A stretch of 64,000 bases of DNA from Rhizobiales bacterium GAS188. GTDB lineage: Bacteria; Pseudomonadota; Alphaproteobacteria; Rhizobiales; Beijerinckiaceae. The stretch lies in assembly GCA_900104855.1 (NCBI GenBank), contig FNSS01000001.1:868001-932000 (forward strand), given 5' to 3'. Position 1 is the stretch's first letter. The number at the start of each line of letters is the position of its first letter. Below, piece by piece: positions 1 to 8,764 of the stretch. A program made the translations under genes and the position numbers. Under the pieces are notes generated by a model. That model ran no database searches and was not told the origin of the DNA. It saw only the letters and a list, made by a program, of their open reading frames with translations.

Positions 1-694
1 CGACGAATACATTTTCGCGCAAGCCCTCAATGCCCTGCATATACGGAAATATGCCGTCATGCAGGAGATCGGCATAAACCTGATCGAAGATGATCCAGAA
101 ATCATGTTTGCGGGCGAGCTCCGCGACCAGCAGCAGCTCCTCCTTCGGAAGCACGCGGCCGGTCGGGTTGACCGGTGAGTTGAGGATGATGGCCTTGGTG
201 CGGGGCGTGATGGCCCGCGCCAGGCTCTCGGCATCGACCCGATCGAGCATGGGGAGGGGAATGGGTATTCCGCCGCACATGCGCACACAGGGGCCATAGC
301 TCACCCAACCCGGTACCGGCACCAGAACCTCGTCTCCGGGCTCGACCAGAGACATCAAGGATGTGAGCAGGGCGAACTTGCCGCCAGGCGTCACGATGAT
401 GTCGGCCGGATCATAGACCGCCCCCGAAAGGCTGGCCTCGCGCGCCACGATCGCCTCGCGCAAGGCCGGCATTCCCGCGGCTTGGCCGTAATGGGTGTCG
501 CCGGCGCGCATCGCTCGTTCCGCCGCAGCAATAATGCGCGCATCCGTCTCGATATTCGGGTCGCCGCTCGAAAGGCCGATGATCTTGCGCCCGGCGGCCC
601 GGGCCGCCCGAACGCGCTCCGTCATCTCCACGGTCGCGGACGGCCTGAGAGAGGTCACCCGCGCGGCGAGCCTGGCAGAGATCGTCATCGTCAT
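1..694 (-). CDS. Class I/II PLP-dependent aminotransferase (partial, C-terminal part beyond window)
   Basis: Only the N-terminal ~231 residues lie in the window; the gene runs off the left edge. The reading shows fold-type I aminotransferase landmarks in order: SSGDPNIETD near the N-terminus, THYGQAAGMPALREAI, TPGGKFALL, then NSPVNPTGR and FDQVYADLLHD (the Asp that would hold the pyridine nitrogen of PLP). The PLP lysine lies outside the window. The substrate cannot be assigned. The ATG at 694 overlaps the TGA of the upstream TetR gene by one base (TGATG), so the two are very probably co-transcribed and translationally coupled. A second ATG at 688 is an alternative start. Confidence 0.85.
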   Translation of the reverse strand, partial: MTMTISARLAARVTSLRPSATVEMTERVRAARAAGRKIIGLSSGDPNIETDARIIAAAERAMRAGDTHYGQAAGMPALREAIVAREASLSGAVYDPADIIVTPGGKFALLTSLMSLVEPGDEVLVPVPGWVSYGPCVRMCGGIPIPLPMLDRVDAESLARAITPRTKAIILNSPVNPTGRVLPKEELLLVAELARKHDFWIIFDQVYADLLHDGIFPYMQGIEGLRENVFV

Positions 695-1392
695 CAACGG
701 GCCTCGCGAAGCTTGGCGCGAGAAGCGCTCGATGCCTCGAGTCCGTGCTCGGTGGCCGGCGCGCGCAATCCCGCGGCCACGAAGGCAATCAGCTCCTTGA
801 CGGCCCTGTCGGTGTCGGAGGGATTGCAGAGGCCATCCGACAGCGCCTGGATGCGACCTGGATTGGCGAGCGTATAATACTGGGCTCCGAGCAGGAAGTG
901 GAACCGCCAATAGACATCCTGCGGGGACAGATGTTTGAGGAGCTTCATCAGCACATCGATGAACCGGCCGCTGACCTCGTTGAAATATCTCGCCACGAGC
1001 TGTTGCGACAATTCGGCGTGCTCATGCGCGACCGCGGCCCGCAGCCGCATGAAGCGCCTGGCGCGCTCATCCCCGCCCGGCAAGGTCAAGGCCGGGCGCA
1101 GATAGGCGTCGAGCACCTGCTCGAGCATGGGAGGGCGGCCGCGGCCTTCGCGACGAGCATCCAGCATTCGCAGGCGCTCGCCGTTCATGCTGGAGCAGCG
1201 CATCTCGAAAATGCGCTCCAGCACCACTTCCTTCGAGCCGAAATGATAATGCACCGCCGCGATATTGGCGCCGCAGGCGCGCGTGATCGAGCGCAGCGAC
1301 ACGGCGCGATAACCCTGCTCGGCGAACAGCTCCTCCGCAATTTCGAGAATGCGGCTCGGAGTGTCCAAAGCGGCATCAATCACACCATTCAT
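694..1392 (-). CDS. TetR/AcrR family transcriptional regulator
   Basis: A 232-residue protein with an N-terminal TetR helix-turn-helix at about residues 13-60 (ILEIAEELFAEQGYRAVSL, then RSITRACGANIAAVHYHFGS), the signature of the family. The C-terminal two thirds would form the ligand-binding and dimerisation region and carries no recognisable specificity motif. It is the first gene of a two-gene unit with the overlapping aminotransferase gene, so it probably controls that gene and itself. An imperfect palindrome lies directly upstream of its start (1397-1423). The inducer is unknown. Confidence 0.9.
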   Translation of the reverse strand: MNGVIDAALDTPSRILEIAEELFAEQGYRAVSLRSITRACGANIAAVHYHFGSKEVVLERIFEMRCSSMNGERLRMLDARREGRGRPPMLEQVLDAYLRPALTLPGGDERARRFMRLRAAVAHEHAELSQQLVARYFNEVSGRFIDVLMKLLKHLSPQDVYWRFHFLLGAQYYTLANPGRIQALSDGLCNPSDTDRAVKELIAFVAAGLRAPATEHGLEASSASRAKLREAR

Positions 1393-1396
1393 ACAT

Positions 1397-1423
1397 GTGA
1401 TTGAATAGGCTGTTTGAAATCAC
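1397..1423. promoter_or_regulatory. Candidate operator palindrome upstream of the TetR gene
   Basis: GTGATT and its inverted partner AATCAC are separated by 15 bases and begin 5 bases upstream of the TetR start codon. Size and position fit an autoregulatory TetR operator. Only the symmetry is seen; binding is inferred. Confidence 0.35.
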
Positions 1424-1726
1424 GTCAAGAGGCGGGCGCTAGACGGCCGCGTCATCCGGATCGGCGGCACGGCGGCTCTGGAGAAAGTGAAGCGCGCGCG
1501 GGGTCTATGAGCCTCGAATAACTTGCTTGATCAGCTGGTGCTTGTTTTGAAACGCCCCCCACCCGTACCCTCCCCAAATGCGATTCGATTGTTCCCGGAC
1601 GGTGCCTATGTCCGGCGAGCACGATCCATCACGTGGCCGCGAGCAGGCTCGCCGCAAATTGAGGCGCGATGCGCGACCTCGCTCTCGCTACACCGCGGCG
1701 ACGGGGCCGGGCGATGCGTCCGGCAA
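1424..1726. other. Intergenic region, no gene seen
   Basis: About 300 bases between the TetR operator region and the end of hemC. Open frames here lack family motifs and lie in shadow of the hemC frame. It presumably holds the TetR promoter and the hemC terminator, but neither is clear. Confidence 0.4.
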
Positions 1727-2671
1727 TCAGTTCTGAAGCAATTTGAAGTGATCGCAGTAGCTCCGGTACGAGGTCTCGAGGATCTCGACCCCCCCGCAGG
1801 CCCGCAATGTTTCAGCTGCCGCAAGCCCGAGCTCGACGGCACGCTCAGGGGGTTCGTCTTCGACGGCGATCACCCTCTCTTGACCGTCGAGCGACGTTAC
1901 CTGCGCCTGCAAGATAAGATTGCCGCTCTCCCATTTGGTGAAAACCCCAACGGGAAGGCTGCATCCGGCTCCCAAGGCTTGCATCATGGCTCGCTCGGCA
2001 TCGACCTCGGCGCGCACCTTCGGATCCTCGATATCTTTCAGGATCTTCAACAGCTCCGCATCGTCCCCTCTTGCCTCGACGCCGAGCGCGCCTTGTCCGA
2101 CCGCATAGGGAAACTGGATCGGGTCGAGCACTTCAGAGGCTGCGTTGGTGAGGCCCAGCCGCTGCAATCCGGCTTCCGCCAGGATCACGGCGTCGAGACC
2201 GCTATCGCCCTCCGTCAGCCGCAGACGTGGCCCGACATTGCCGCGGATCGGCACGACCTCGACATCGGGGCGCAAGCTCAGGATCTGGGCCCGCCGCCTC
2301 AGCGAGCCGGTTCCAACCCTCGCGCCTTGCCGCAGATTGGCCAGCGTCGACCCGCACAGGGCATCGCGCGGATCCTCCCGCTCAGGCACGGCCGCCAGCA
2401 CCAGCCCTTCCCGGACCGTCGTCTGCAGATCCTTCAGTGAGTGCACCACGAGGTCGACCTCCTTGGAGACGAGCTGCTCTTCGTGCTCGACCGAGAAGAC
2501 GCCGGTGATGCCGAACTGGTGGAACTCGGAGACGCGGTCACGATCCGCCATGGTCGAGATCGGGTGGATCGAGAATTCGACGTCCGGGTGTTTCGCCTTG
2601 ATGAGCCCCATGATGTAGTTGGTCTGAGCCATTGCCAGCGGGCTGCGCCGGGTGCCTATTCTGAGGTGCAT
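1727..2671 (-). CDS. hemC: Porphobilinogen deaminase (hydroxymethylbilane synthase), divergent
   Basis: A 314-residue protein of normal family length that would polymerise four porphobilinogens to hydroxymethylbilane in tetrapyrrole synthesis in the cytosol. The start is placed at MHLRIGTRRSPLAMAQ because this matches the family N-terminus; the frame stays open further upstream without homology. Visible motifs are HSLKD with catalytic Asp at 81, GTGSLRRRAQ (120-129), RGNVGPRL (143-150), AVGQGALGVE (190-199), and LGAGCSLPVG with the dipyrromethane cysteine at 237. Several normally conserved spots differ: GGKGLF is GITGVF, TSSLRR is TGSLRR and EGGC is GAGC. It has no hemD beside it, so it may be a second, specialised copy rather than the housekeeping enzyme. 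Confidence 0.88.
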   Translation of the reverse strand: MHLRIGTRRSPLAMAQTNYIMGLIKAKHPDVEFSIHPISTMADRDRVSEFHQFGITGVFSVEHEEQLVSKEVDLVVHSLKDLQTTVREGLVLAAVPEREDPRDALCGSTLANLRQGARVGTGSLRRRAQILSLRPDVEVVPIRGNVGPRLRLTEGDSGLDAVILAEAGLQRLGLTNAASEVLDPIQFPYAVGQGALGVEARGDDAELLKILKDIEDPKVRAEVDAERAMMQALGAGCSLPVGVFTKWESGNLILQAQVTSLDGQERVIAVEDEPPERAVELGLAAAETLRACGGVEILETSYRSYCDHFKLLQN

Positions 2672-2949
2672 CGGGGTGCTGATCCAATTCGCATGGCCCG
2701 GCCTCTCAGGTCGCGGGCGGCCAGCATATACCAACCCCTGCCCGCCATAGCGAGTCCTGCCGGGCTGTGGCATTTTTGCACGGCTTCGGTGTCGCTTCGC
2801 GTAAAGACATCGCGATAAATCAAACAGATAGCCACGATGGTCGATCCGGCCGCGCCGGTTTCTGAAGGAGCAAGCCCGGGCGTTCGGGCGGGCTGCGCCG
2901 GAGCCGATTTCAAGGGCGCCCCAGCAGAAGGCCGCTGCCGCTATCGAAT

Positions 2950-3195
2950 TCAATTCGGATGGGGATCGCTGCCGTCCGCGCTGCGCCGATCCCGGGGGAT
3001 GGTGGCCCAAATCCTCTCATGAAAATAATAGAGGATCGTTTTCGTGAACGCCTCGGCGCCGGCGATCGACCCTGAGAGCGTCAAGCTGCCGGTGAAGATG
3101 AAGCTCAACACGAAGGTGTCGAGGCTGCCGGTGATTCTCCAGCTGACCGCCTTGGCGAAGGAGCGGGAACGGGACTCTCGCACGCGAATGAACAT
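2950..3195 (-). CDS. DUF2061 family small membrane protein
   Basis: An 81-residue protein containing the DUF2061 pattern SFAKAVSWRITGSLDTFVLS followed by FTGSL, then the segment AEAFTKTILYYFHERIW. Two hydrophobic stretches suggest a small inner-membrane protein; the family has no established function. The start at 3195 (MFIRVRES) is chosen because GGAGG lies 7 bases upstream; an upstream in-frame start at 3228 is less likely. It lies upstream of hemC on the same strand, separated by about 280 bases. Confidence 0.8.
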   Translation of the reverse strand: MFIRVRESRSRSFAKAVSWRITGSLDTFVLSFIFTGSLTLSGSIAGAEAFTKTILYYFHERIWATIPRDRRSADGSDPHPN

Positions 3196-3360
3196 CGGTG
3201 CCTCCAGCCCAATCTCTCTGCACCGCACCTCTCCGCTCGGGTCTCGAGCCTACCGGCGAACGCAAGCCTAGCATGATCCGCAAAACTGAACACCAGTATT
3301 GCGGATCTGATAATGCTCGAACTTCACATGTAGTGTCTTGTGCGACCCCTTACCAAGGTC

Positions 3361-3573
3361 TCATGCTTCCGCTTTTACGCGCGCTGCCTCCACGCGCTCC
3401 GCCACCACTCTCGTCGCCTCGGACGAATTGACGATGGCGCCGCCCTCCATGACGATCACCGTGCCGCCGGTCGGCGAGGTCTGAACCACCATGACGCGAT
3501 CGGGGCGGACGAAATTGCTTCCCCCGAGGCTCTTCACTTCGACGAGTTGCGACAATGAGCGCTCACTTTCCAT
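3361..3573 (-). CDS. Small conserved protein, possibly FlbD-like
   Basis: About 70 residues starting MESERSLSQLVEVKSLGG. The body (FVRPDRVMVVQTSPTGGTV, then IVMEGGAIVNSSEA and VVAERVE) has the spacing of the small beta-rich FlbD/YlzI fold: a short strand, a residue lining a valid-value set, a Gly-rich turn, and a C-terminal helix. There are no flagellar genes nearby, so a flagellar role is not implied. The longer in-frame extension to 3726 lacks coding character. Similarity is judged by eye and weak. Confidence 0.5.
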   Translation of the reverse strand: MESERSLSQLVEVKSLGGSNFVRPDRVMVVQTSPTGGTVIVMEGGAIVNSSEATRVVAERVEAARVKAEA

Positions 3574-3592
3574 ATGCCGTGACGCAGGCGCT

Positions 3593-3835
3593 TCAGGCCC
3601 AGCGTGAGATTTCCAGATCGCACGCCGCGCAGATGATGGCATTATCGTCAGGCGCCTTGCGAAAGCTCTCGGGAAGAGACACCAGCCGCCGCCCGAAACC
3701 CGCACGGGCGTAGACCGGGTTTTCATGCTCCTCCCAGGTCACCATGCACACCGCCTTGCAATTCGGGCATTCGAGCTCGCTCTGATATGTCTCACGCCGC
3801 GACGATACTGTCTTCTGGCTCTTGCCCTCTTTCAA
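3593..3835 (-). CDS. Small Cys-rich hypothetical protein (putative zinc-binding)
   Basis: An 80-residue protein with two CxxC pairs, ECPNCK near residue 23 and CAAC near residue 70, spaced as in zinc-ribbon-like or structural zinc sites. The frame begins with TTG at 3835. It stands just upstream of the small FlbD-like gene and could be co-transcribed with it. No function is recognised. Confidence 0.55.
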   Translation of the reverse strand: MKEGKSQKTVSSRRETYQSELECPNCKAVCMVTWEEHENPVYARAGFGRRLVSLPESFRKAPDDNAIICAACDLEISRWA

Positions 3836-3847
3836 CGCAGGCTCGGT

Positions 3848-4213
3848 CTATTTCAGATTGTCGAGCATAGTGGCGCAGGCTTGGGTCACGCCGGAATCAG
3901 CGGATTTGCTTCCGGGCATCACTGCCCAGCCGCCCTTCTCGACGAAGGTCGCCTGCTGCCACGAGCTCGTCTTCTTCAGCTCGGCGAGGTTGGTGGTGGC
4001 ATCGGCGCTGCGCTGAAACTTGTCGACGCAGATCGGCGCGATGGCCGCGACCACGGCGCTGATGGCGCCCTTATCCGCCAAGGACTTCGCGGTGCTTCCG
4101 AGCATCCATCCGCCCCAGTTGAAGCCGACCACCATCGTCGCGACGGCACCGACGGCTGCGCCTTGCAGGAGGCGCTTCAGCGACTCGCCTTGCAGCATCA
4201 TAGGGATTTCCAC
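3848..4213 (-). CDS. Hypothetical protein with one membrane segment
   Basis: 121 residues. After SLKRLLQGAAVG comes a hydrophobic stretch (AVGAVATMVVGFNWGG, about residues 19-38), then a second mildly hydrophobic part (AISAVVAAIAPICV), a soluble C-terminal half with ELKKTSSWQQATFVEKGGW, and a Cys near the end. This suggests a small membrane-anchored protein. A GTG start at 4213 is supported by AAGGAA six bases upstream. I do not recognise a functional family. Confidence 0.6.
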   Translation of the reverse strand: MEIPMMLQGESLKRLLQGAAVGAVATMVVGFNWGGWMLGSTAKSLADKGAISAVVAAIAPICVDKFQRSADATTNLAELKKTSSWQQATFVEKGGWAVMPGSKSADSGVTQACATMLDNLK

Positions 4214-4281
4214 GGCGTTTCCTTCCCAGTCGAGGGAGGAATGATTCCTCCCCTACATGCAGGGTCCGGCAGATCGGGCAA

Positions 4282-4368
4282 GGGGTCGCATCGCTGCGAC
4301 CCCGTCCAAATCTTGTCAGATCGTCACTTGTCAGATCGTCATTCAGCCGGCCGTCATTCGGCCGGCTG
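4282..4368. terminator. Paired hairpins downstream of groEL
   Basis: Two strong inverted repeats follow groEL: GGGGTCGC/GCGACCCC (4282-4289 and 4296-4303) and a perfect 10-base stem CAGCCGGCCG/CGGCCGGCTG with a five-base loop (4344-4368). Between them an exact tandem duplication of CTTGTCAGATCGTCA occupies 4312-4341. No long T run follows, so factor-assisted termination or mRNA 3' protection is as likely as intrinsic termination. Confidence 0.5.
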
Positions 4369-4439
4369 TCGCTTGATCGGCGGTCGTTCAGCCGATCAAC
4401 TCGCGGCCGATTTGTGCCGGCCGATCGATTATCGGGCGA

Positions 4440-6444
<2,005 letters not shown>

Positions 6445-6534
6445 GGGGCTCGTTTCCGGTCATGTCACGGGCCGGCTCGGAGCGAGATGCCGCGAGGCCC
6501 GACGAAGATTGACCTCCATGATATATGCACCTTA

Positions 6535-6561
6535 TTGGCACTCGTTACAAGTGAGTGCCAA
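6535..6561. promoter_or_regulatory. CIRCE element (HrcA operator) of groESL
   Basis: TTGGCACTC, nine spacer bases, then GAGTGCCAA: a perfect 9-base inverted repeat in the classical CIRCE arrangement (consensus TTAGCACTC-N9-GAGTGCTAA), with a compensated G:C change in each arm. It is the known binding site of the heat-shock repressor HrcA and lies directly upstream of groES. Confidence 0.95.
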
Positions 6562-6634
6562 TCGATGTTTCGAGCTGGCTGATGGAATTTCCGGCTCTCG
6601 GCAGGTCGCAAATCTTGCGGCGAGAAGTCAAACC

Positions 6635-6910
6635 TCAGAAATCCGACGCCGAGAGCCTGTGGAAATTCTGGCGTCGGCGCGAATAGGCTTGGCCTGCGAC
6701 CCGCTCGATACGCGCTCGATTGGCATCGAACACATGCAGCAGCGACGCCTCGTCGCCGGGCGCCGCGGGGCTGATCCCTTGGCCGATCCGTTGGAGGGCG
6801 TCCTCATCCACATGGAACGCCACCTCGAATGTCGAATCATGGCCCCAAAAACTGACGCAGCGCCTGACGGGATCGTAATTGCGGCTGGCGTTCGGAAAAT
6901 GCAGGGTCAT
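6635..6910 (-). CDS. DUF1488 family protein
   Basis: A 91-residue protein opening MTLHFPNASRNYDPVRRCV and continuing SFWGHDSTFEVAFHVDEDAL, the pattern of the DUF1488 family, which is widespread in alpha- and betaproteobacteria and of unknown function. Length is normal for the family. An AAGGAAA ribosome site precedes the ATG. It lies just beyond the CIRCE element and on the same strand as groES, but appears to be a separate transcription unit. Confidence 0.8.
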   Translation of the reverse strand: MTLHFPNASRNYDPVRRCVSFWGHDSTFEVAFHVDEDALQRIGQGISPAAPGDEASLLHVFDANRARIERVAGQAYSRRRQNFHRLSASDF

Positions 6911-7278
6911 CGGGGCGTTTCCTTGAGATGCGGATCGGCGAAGTTGCCTAGCCGATCCGATCAGAGCCTCTGGCGGTCATCCGTCATCGACGCGACGTCG
7001 GGATCCTCTCACATGAAAGGCTTGGAACGACAGCGCACTCCGATCGCTGCTGACGGTCAATCTGTACCTCGCATGCGAATTGCGAACGATTATTTCTTTA
7101 CATAGGCCGGAAATGCAAAATCAGGAAGGCCATCGGAGACTTATTGCGTAACCGGCACTCGGTTCGCGGCGCCACCGATTCGCTGCACTCGTTCTCGCTG
7201 GCGGCGGAAGTGAACTTTCGGTCATTCATTCTGTGTTCAAAGCCGATGCCGGAGGATGCGCAACCGGGAGTGACGCAT
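6911..7278. other. Intergenic region with divergent promoters
   Basis: About 370 bases separating the minus-strand DUF1488 gene from the plus-strand secreted-peptide gene. It turns A/T-rich around 7080-7105, which suits a promoter. No gene, strong hairpin or repeat was seen. Confidence 0.4.
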
Positions 7279-7290
7279 ATGGAGGCTTAC

Positions 7291-7554
7291 ATGCTGAGAG
7301 GACTTGTTCCCGTGGCAGCGGCGGCTGCATTGATCTTCGGCGCGTCCGGCGCAAAGGCCATGCCCATCGCCAATGCCGACGGCTATGCGGATCCGGGCAT
7401 CGTGCTCGTCTATGGCGGCTGCGGTCCCTATGGGCATCGCGGGCCTTATGGCGGCTGCCGAGCCGGCGGCCAGTGGGGCGGTTATTGGAGAGGACGCCCC
7501 TGCCCTCCGGGCTTCCATCTCGGCCCCTATGGACGGCGTTGCTGGCCGAACTGA
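7291..7554 (+). CDS. Small secreted Gly/Cys-rich peptide of the GCG_CRPN type
   Basis: 87 residues: a signal peptide (MLRGLVPVAAAAALIFGASG, then AKA) followed by a mature part rich in Gly, Pro, Tyr and Arg with GGCGPYGHRGPYGGCR, a Cys-Pro-Pro-Gly (RPCPPGFHLGPYG) stretch and a terminal RRCWPN. This GCG start, RGPxGxC centre and CRPN-like end identify a small exported family common in Rhizobiales whose role is unknown. The ATG at 7291 is preferred to the in-frame ATG at 7279 because GGAGG sits five bases before it. A strong hairpin ends the unit at 7579-7607. Confidence 0.75.
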   Translation: MLRGLVPVAAAAALIFGASGAKAMPIANADGYADPGIVLVYGGCGPYGHRGPYGGCRAGGQWGGYWRGRPCPPGFHLGPYGRRCWPN

Positions 7555-7578
7555 AAGCGGCAAGTCAGCCCGCAACAG

Positions 7579-7607
7579 GAGCCCCGCCTCGGCAGAGCGC
7601 GGGGCTC
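7579..7607 (+). terminator. Probable terminator after the GCG_CRPN-type gene
   Basis: A perfect 9-base stem GAGCCCCGC/GCGGGGCTC with an 11-base loop lies 25 bases downstream of the stop codon. Only a weak T-rich tail follows. Confidence 0.6.
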
Positions 7608-7765
7608 TGTCTTATGACCGGCAACTGCCTGCCCTCGCCAGAGGCGTTGCAATTCACCGGCGGAAGCCCGAAGAATAGCTTCGCCATCTGCGTGGCATCG
7701 ATCTCCCCAAGCGGATACCTTCGGGGTGAGGCGACGGAAATTCCATTGAAGAGACGGAAGTTGCA

Positions 7766-8764
7766 TTGAAACGCCGGGGATTCTTGCGCCTTCTCGCGAC
7801 TGCGGCATTGCCGCACGGAATGGCTGCCAGCGCGCATGCCGACACGGCATTGCGCCAGGTCGTGTGTCTGGTCGGCGGCGTTTCGCTTGCGGATGAAGCG
7901 GCCCAATCCCGGATCGCCGAATTCAAGGCGGCGCTCACCAAGCTGGGCTGGGCCGAGGGCCGCAACATGAGCATCGTCATCAAATCCTCGGAGGGAGATC
8001 CCGAGAAGCGGCGGCAGCTCGCCAAGGAACTGGTGGCGCTCAAGCCCGATGTGATCGTCACCTCTTCGACCTTCGAAACGGCTGCGGTTGCGCGGGAGAC
8101 GAAGACGATCCCGGTCGTCTTTTCCACGGCCACAGATCCGGTCGCCAGCGGCTTCGTCCAGAGTCTCGCGCGTCCGGGGGGAAATATCACGGGGTTTTCC
8201 ACCAACGGGCCCGCAATGGCGGGCAAATGGCTGCAGCTGCTGCTGGAGGCAGCACCGGGCAGGCATCCAATCGGCGTGATGTTCAATCCCGAGACGGCGC
8301 CCGGTGCCGGAGCCTGGTATATGGCGGAACTCAAGGCGCCGGCGAGCGAGGCAGAAGTGGAGATCGTGCCTTTGCCGGTGACTGCGCCCGAGGAGATCGA
8401 AGGCGCGATCGCCCGTTTTGCGACCTCATCCTCGCCAGGGCTGATCCTCATCCCGGACAGCTTCACCGTGACCCACCGCGCCAGGATCATCGCGGCCGTC
8501 AACGCGCATCGCATCCCGGCTATCAGCCCCTACCGTTACTTCGTGACGGCAGGCTGGCTGATGTCCTATGGCGGCGCGCTCGAGGAACCCGGCAAGCAGG
8601 TGGCGATCTATGTCGATCTCATCCTGAGGGGCGCCAATGTCGCCGAATTGCCGGTCCAGACCACTCGAAAATTCGAGCTCGCGATCAATGCGAGGACGGC
8701 CGACGCGCTGCAGCTCACGCTTCCGGCGGCGCTGCTGGCGCGCGCCGATCAGATCATCCAATGA
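7766..8764 (+). CDS. ABC_sub_bind-family periplasmic binding protein (putative sensor partner)
   Basis: A 332-residue protein with an exported N-terminus (MKRRGFLRLLATAALPHGMA, a twin-arginine-like signal) and a two-lobe binding fold of the ABC_sub_bind (TrpX/YtfQ-like) class: VVCLVGGVSLADEAAQSRIAEF, LGWAEGRNMSIVIKSSEGD, LVALKPDVIVTSSTFET, TIPVVFSTATDPVASGFVQS and LARPGGNITGFS. The start is TTG at 7766. No ABC permease or ATPase follows; instead the stop overlaps the ATG of a hybrid histidine kinase (ATGA). That coupling suggests it presents a ligand to the kinase rather than to a transporter, as TorT does for TorS. The ligand is unknown. Confidence 0.85.
   Translation: MKRRGFLRLLATAALPHGMAASAHADTALRQVVCLVGGVSLADEAAQSRIAEFKAALTKLGWAEGRNMSIVIKSSEGDPEKRRQLAKELVALKPDVIVTSSTFETAAVARETKTIPVVFSTATDPVASGFVQSLARPGGNITGFSTNGPAMAGKWLQLLLEAAPGRHPIGVMFNPETAPGAGAWYMAELKAPASEAEVEIVPLPVTAPEEIEGAIARFATSSSPGLILIPDSFTVTHRARIIAAVNAHRIPAISPYRYFVTAGWLMSYGGALEEPGKQVAIYVDLILRGANVAELPVQTTRKFELAINARTADALQLTLPAALLARADQIIQ

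Noticed and set aside
4312-4341. Possible CRISPR-like repeats after groEL
   Set aside because: Only two head-to-tail copies without spacers; no cas genes in the window. No other evenly spaced repeats of CRISPR type were seen.
8227-8760. Upstream extension of the hybrid-kinase frame
   Set aside because: It overlaps the binding-protein coding region in another frame and its translation is low-quality; ATG 8761 overlaps the preceding stop codon and leads into a normal membrane anchor.
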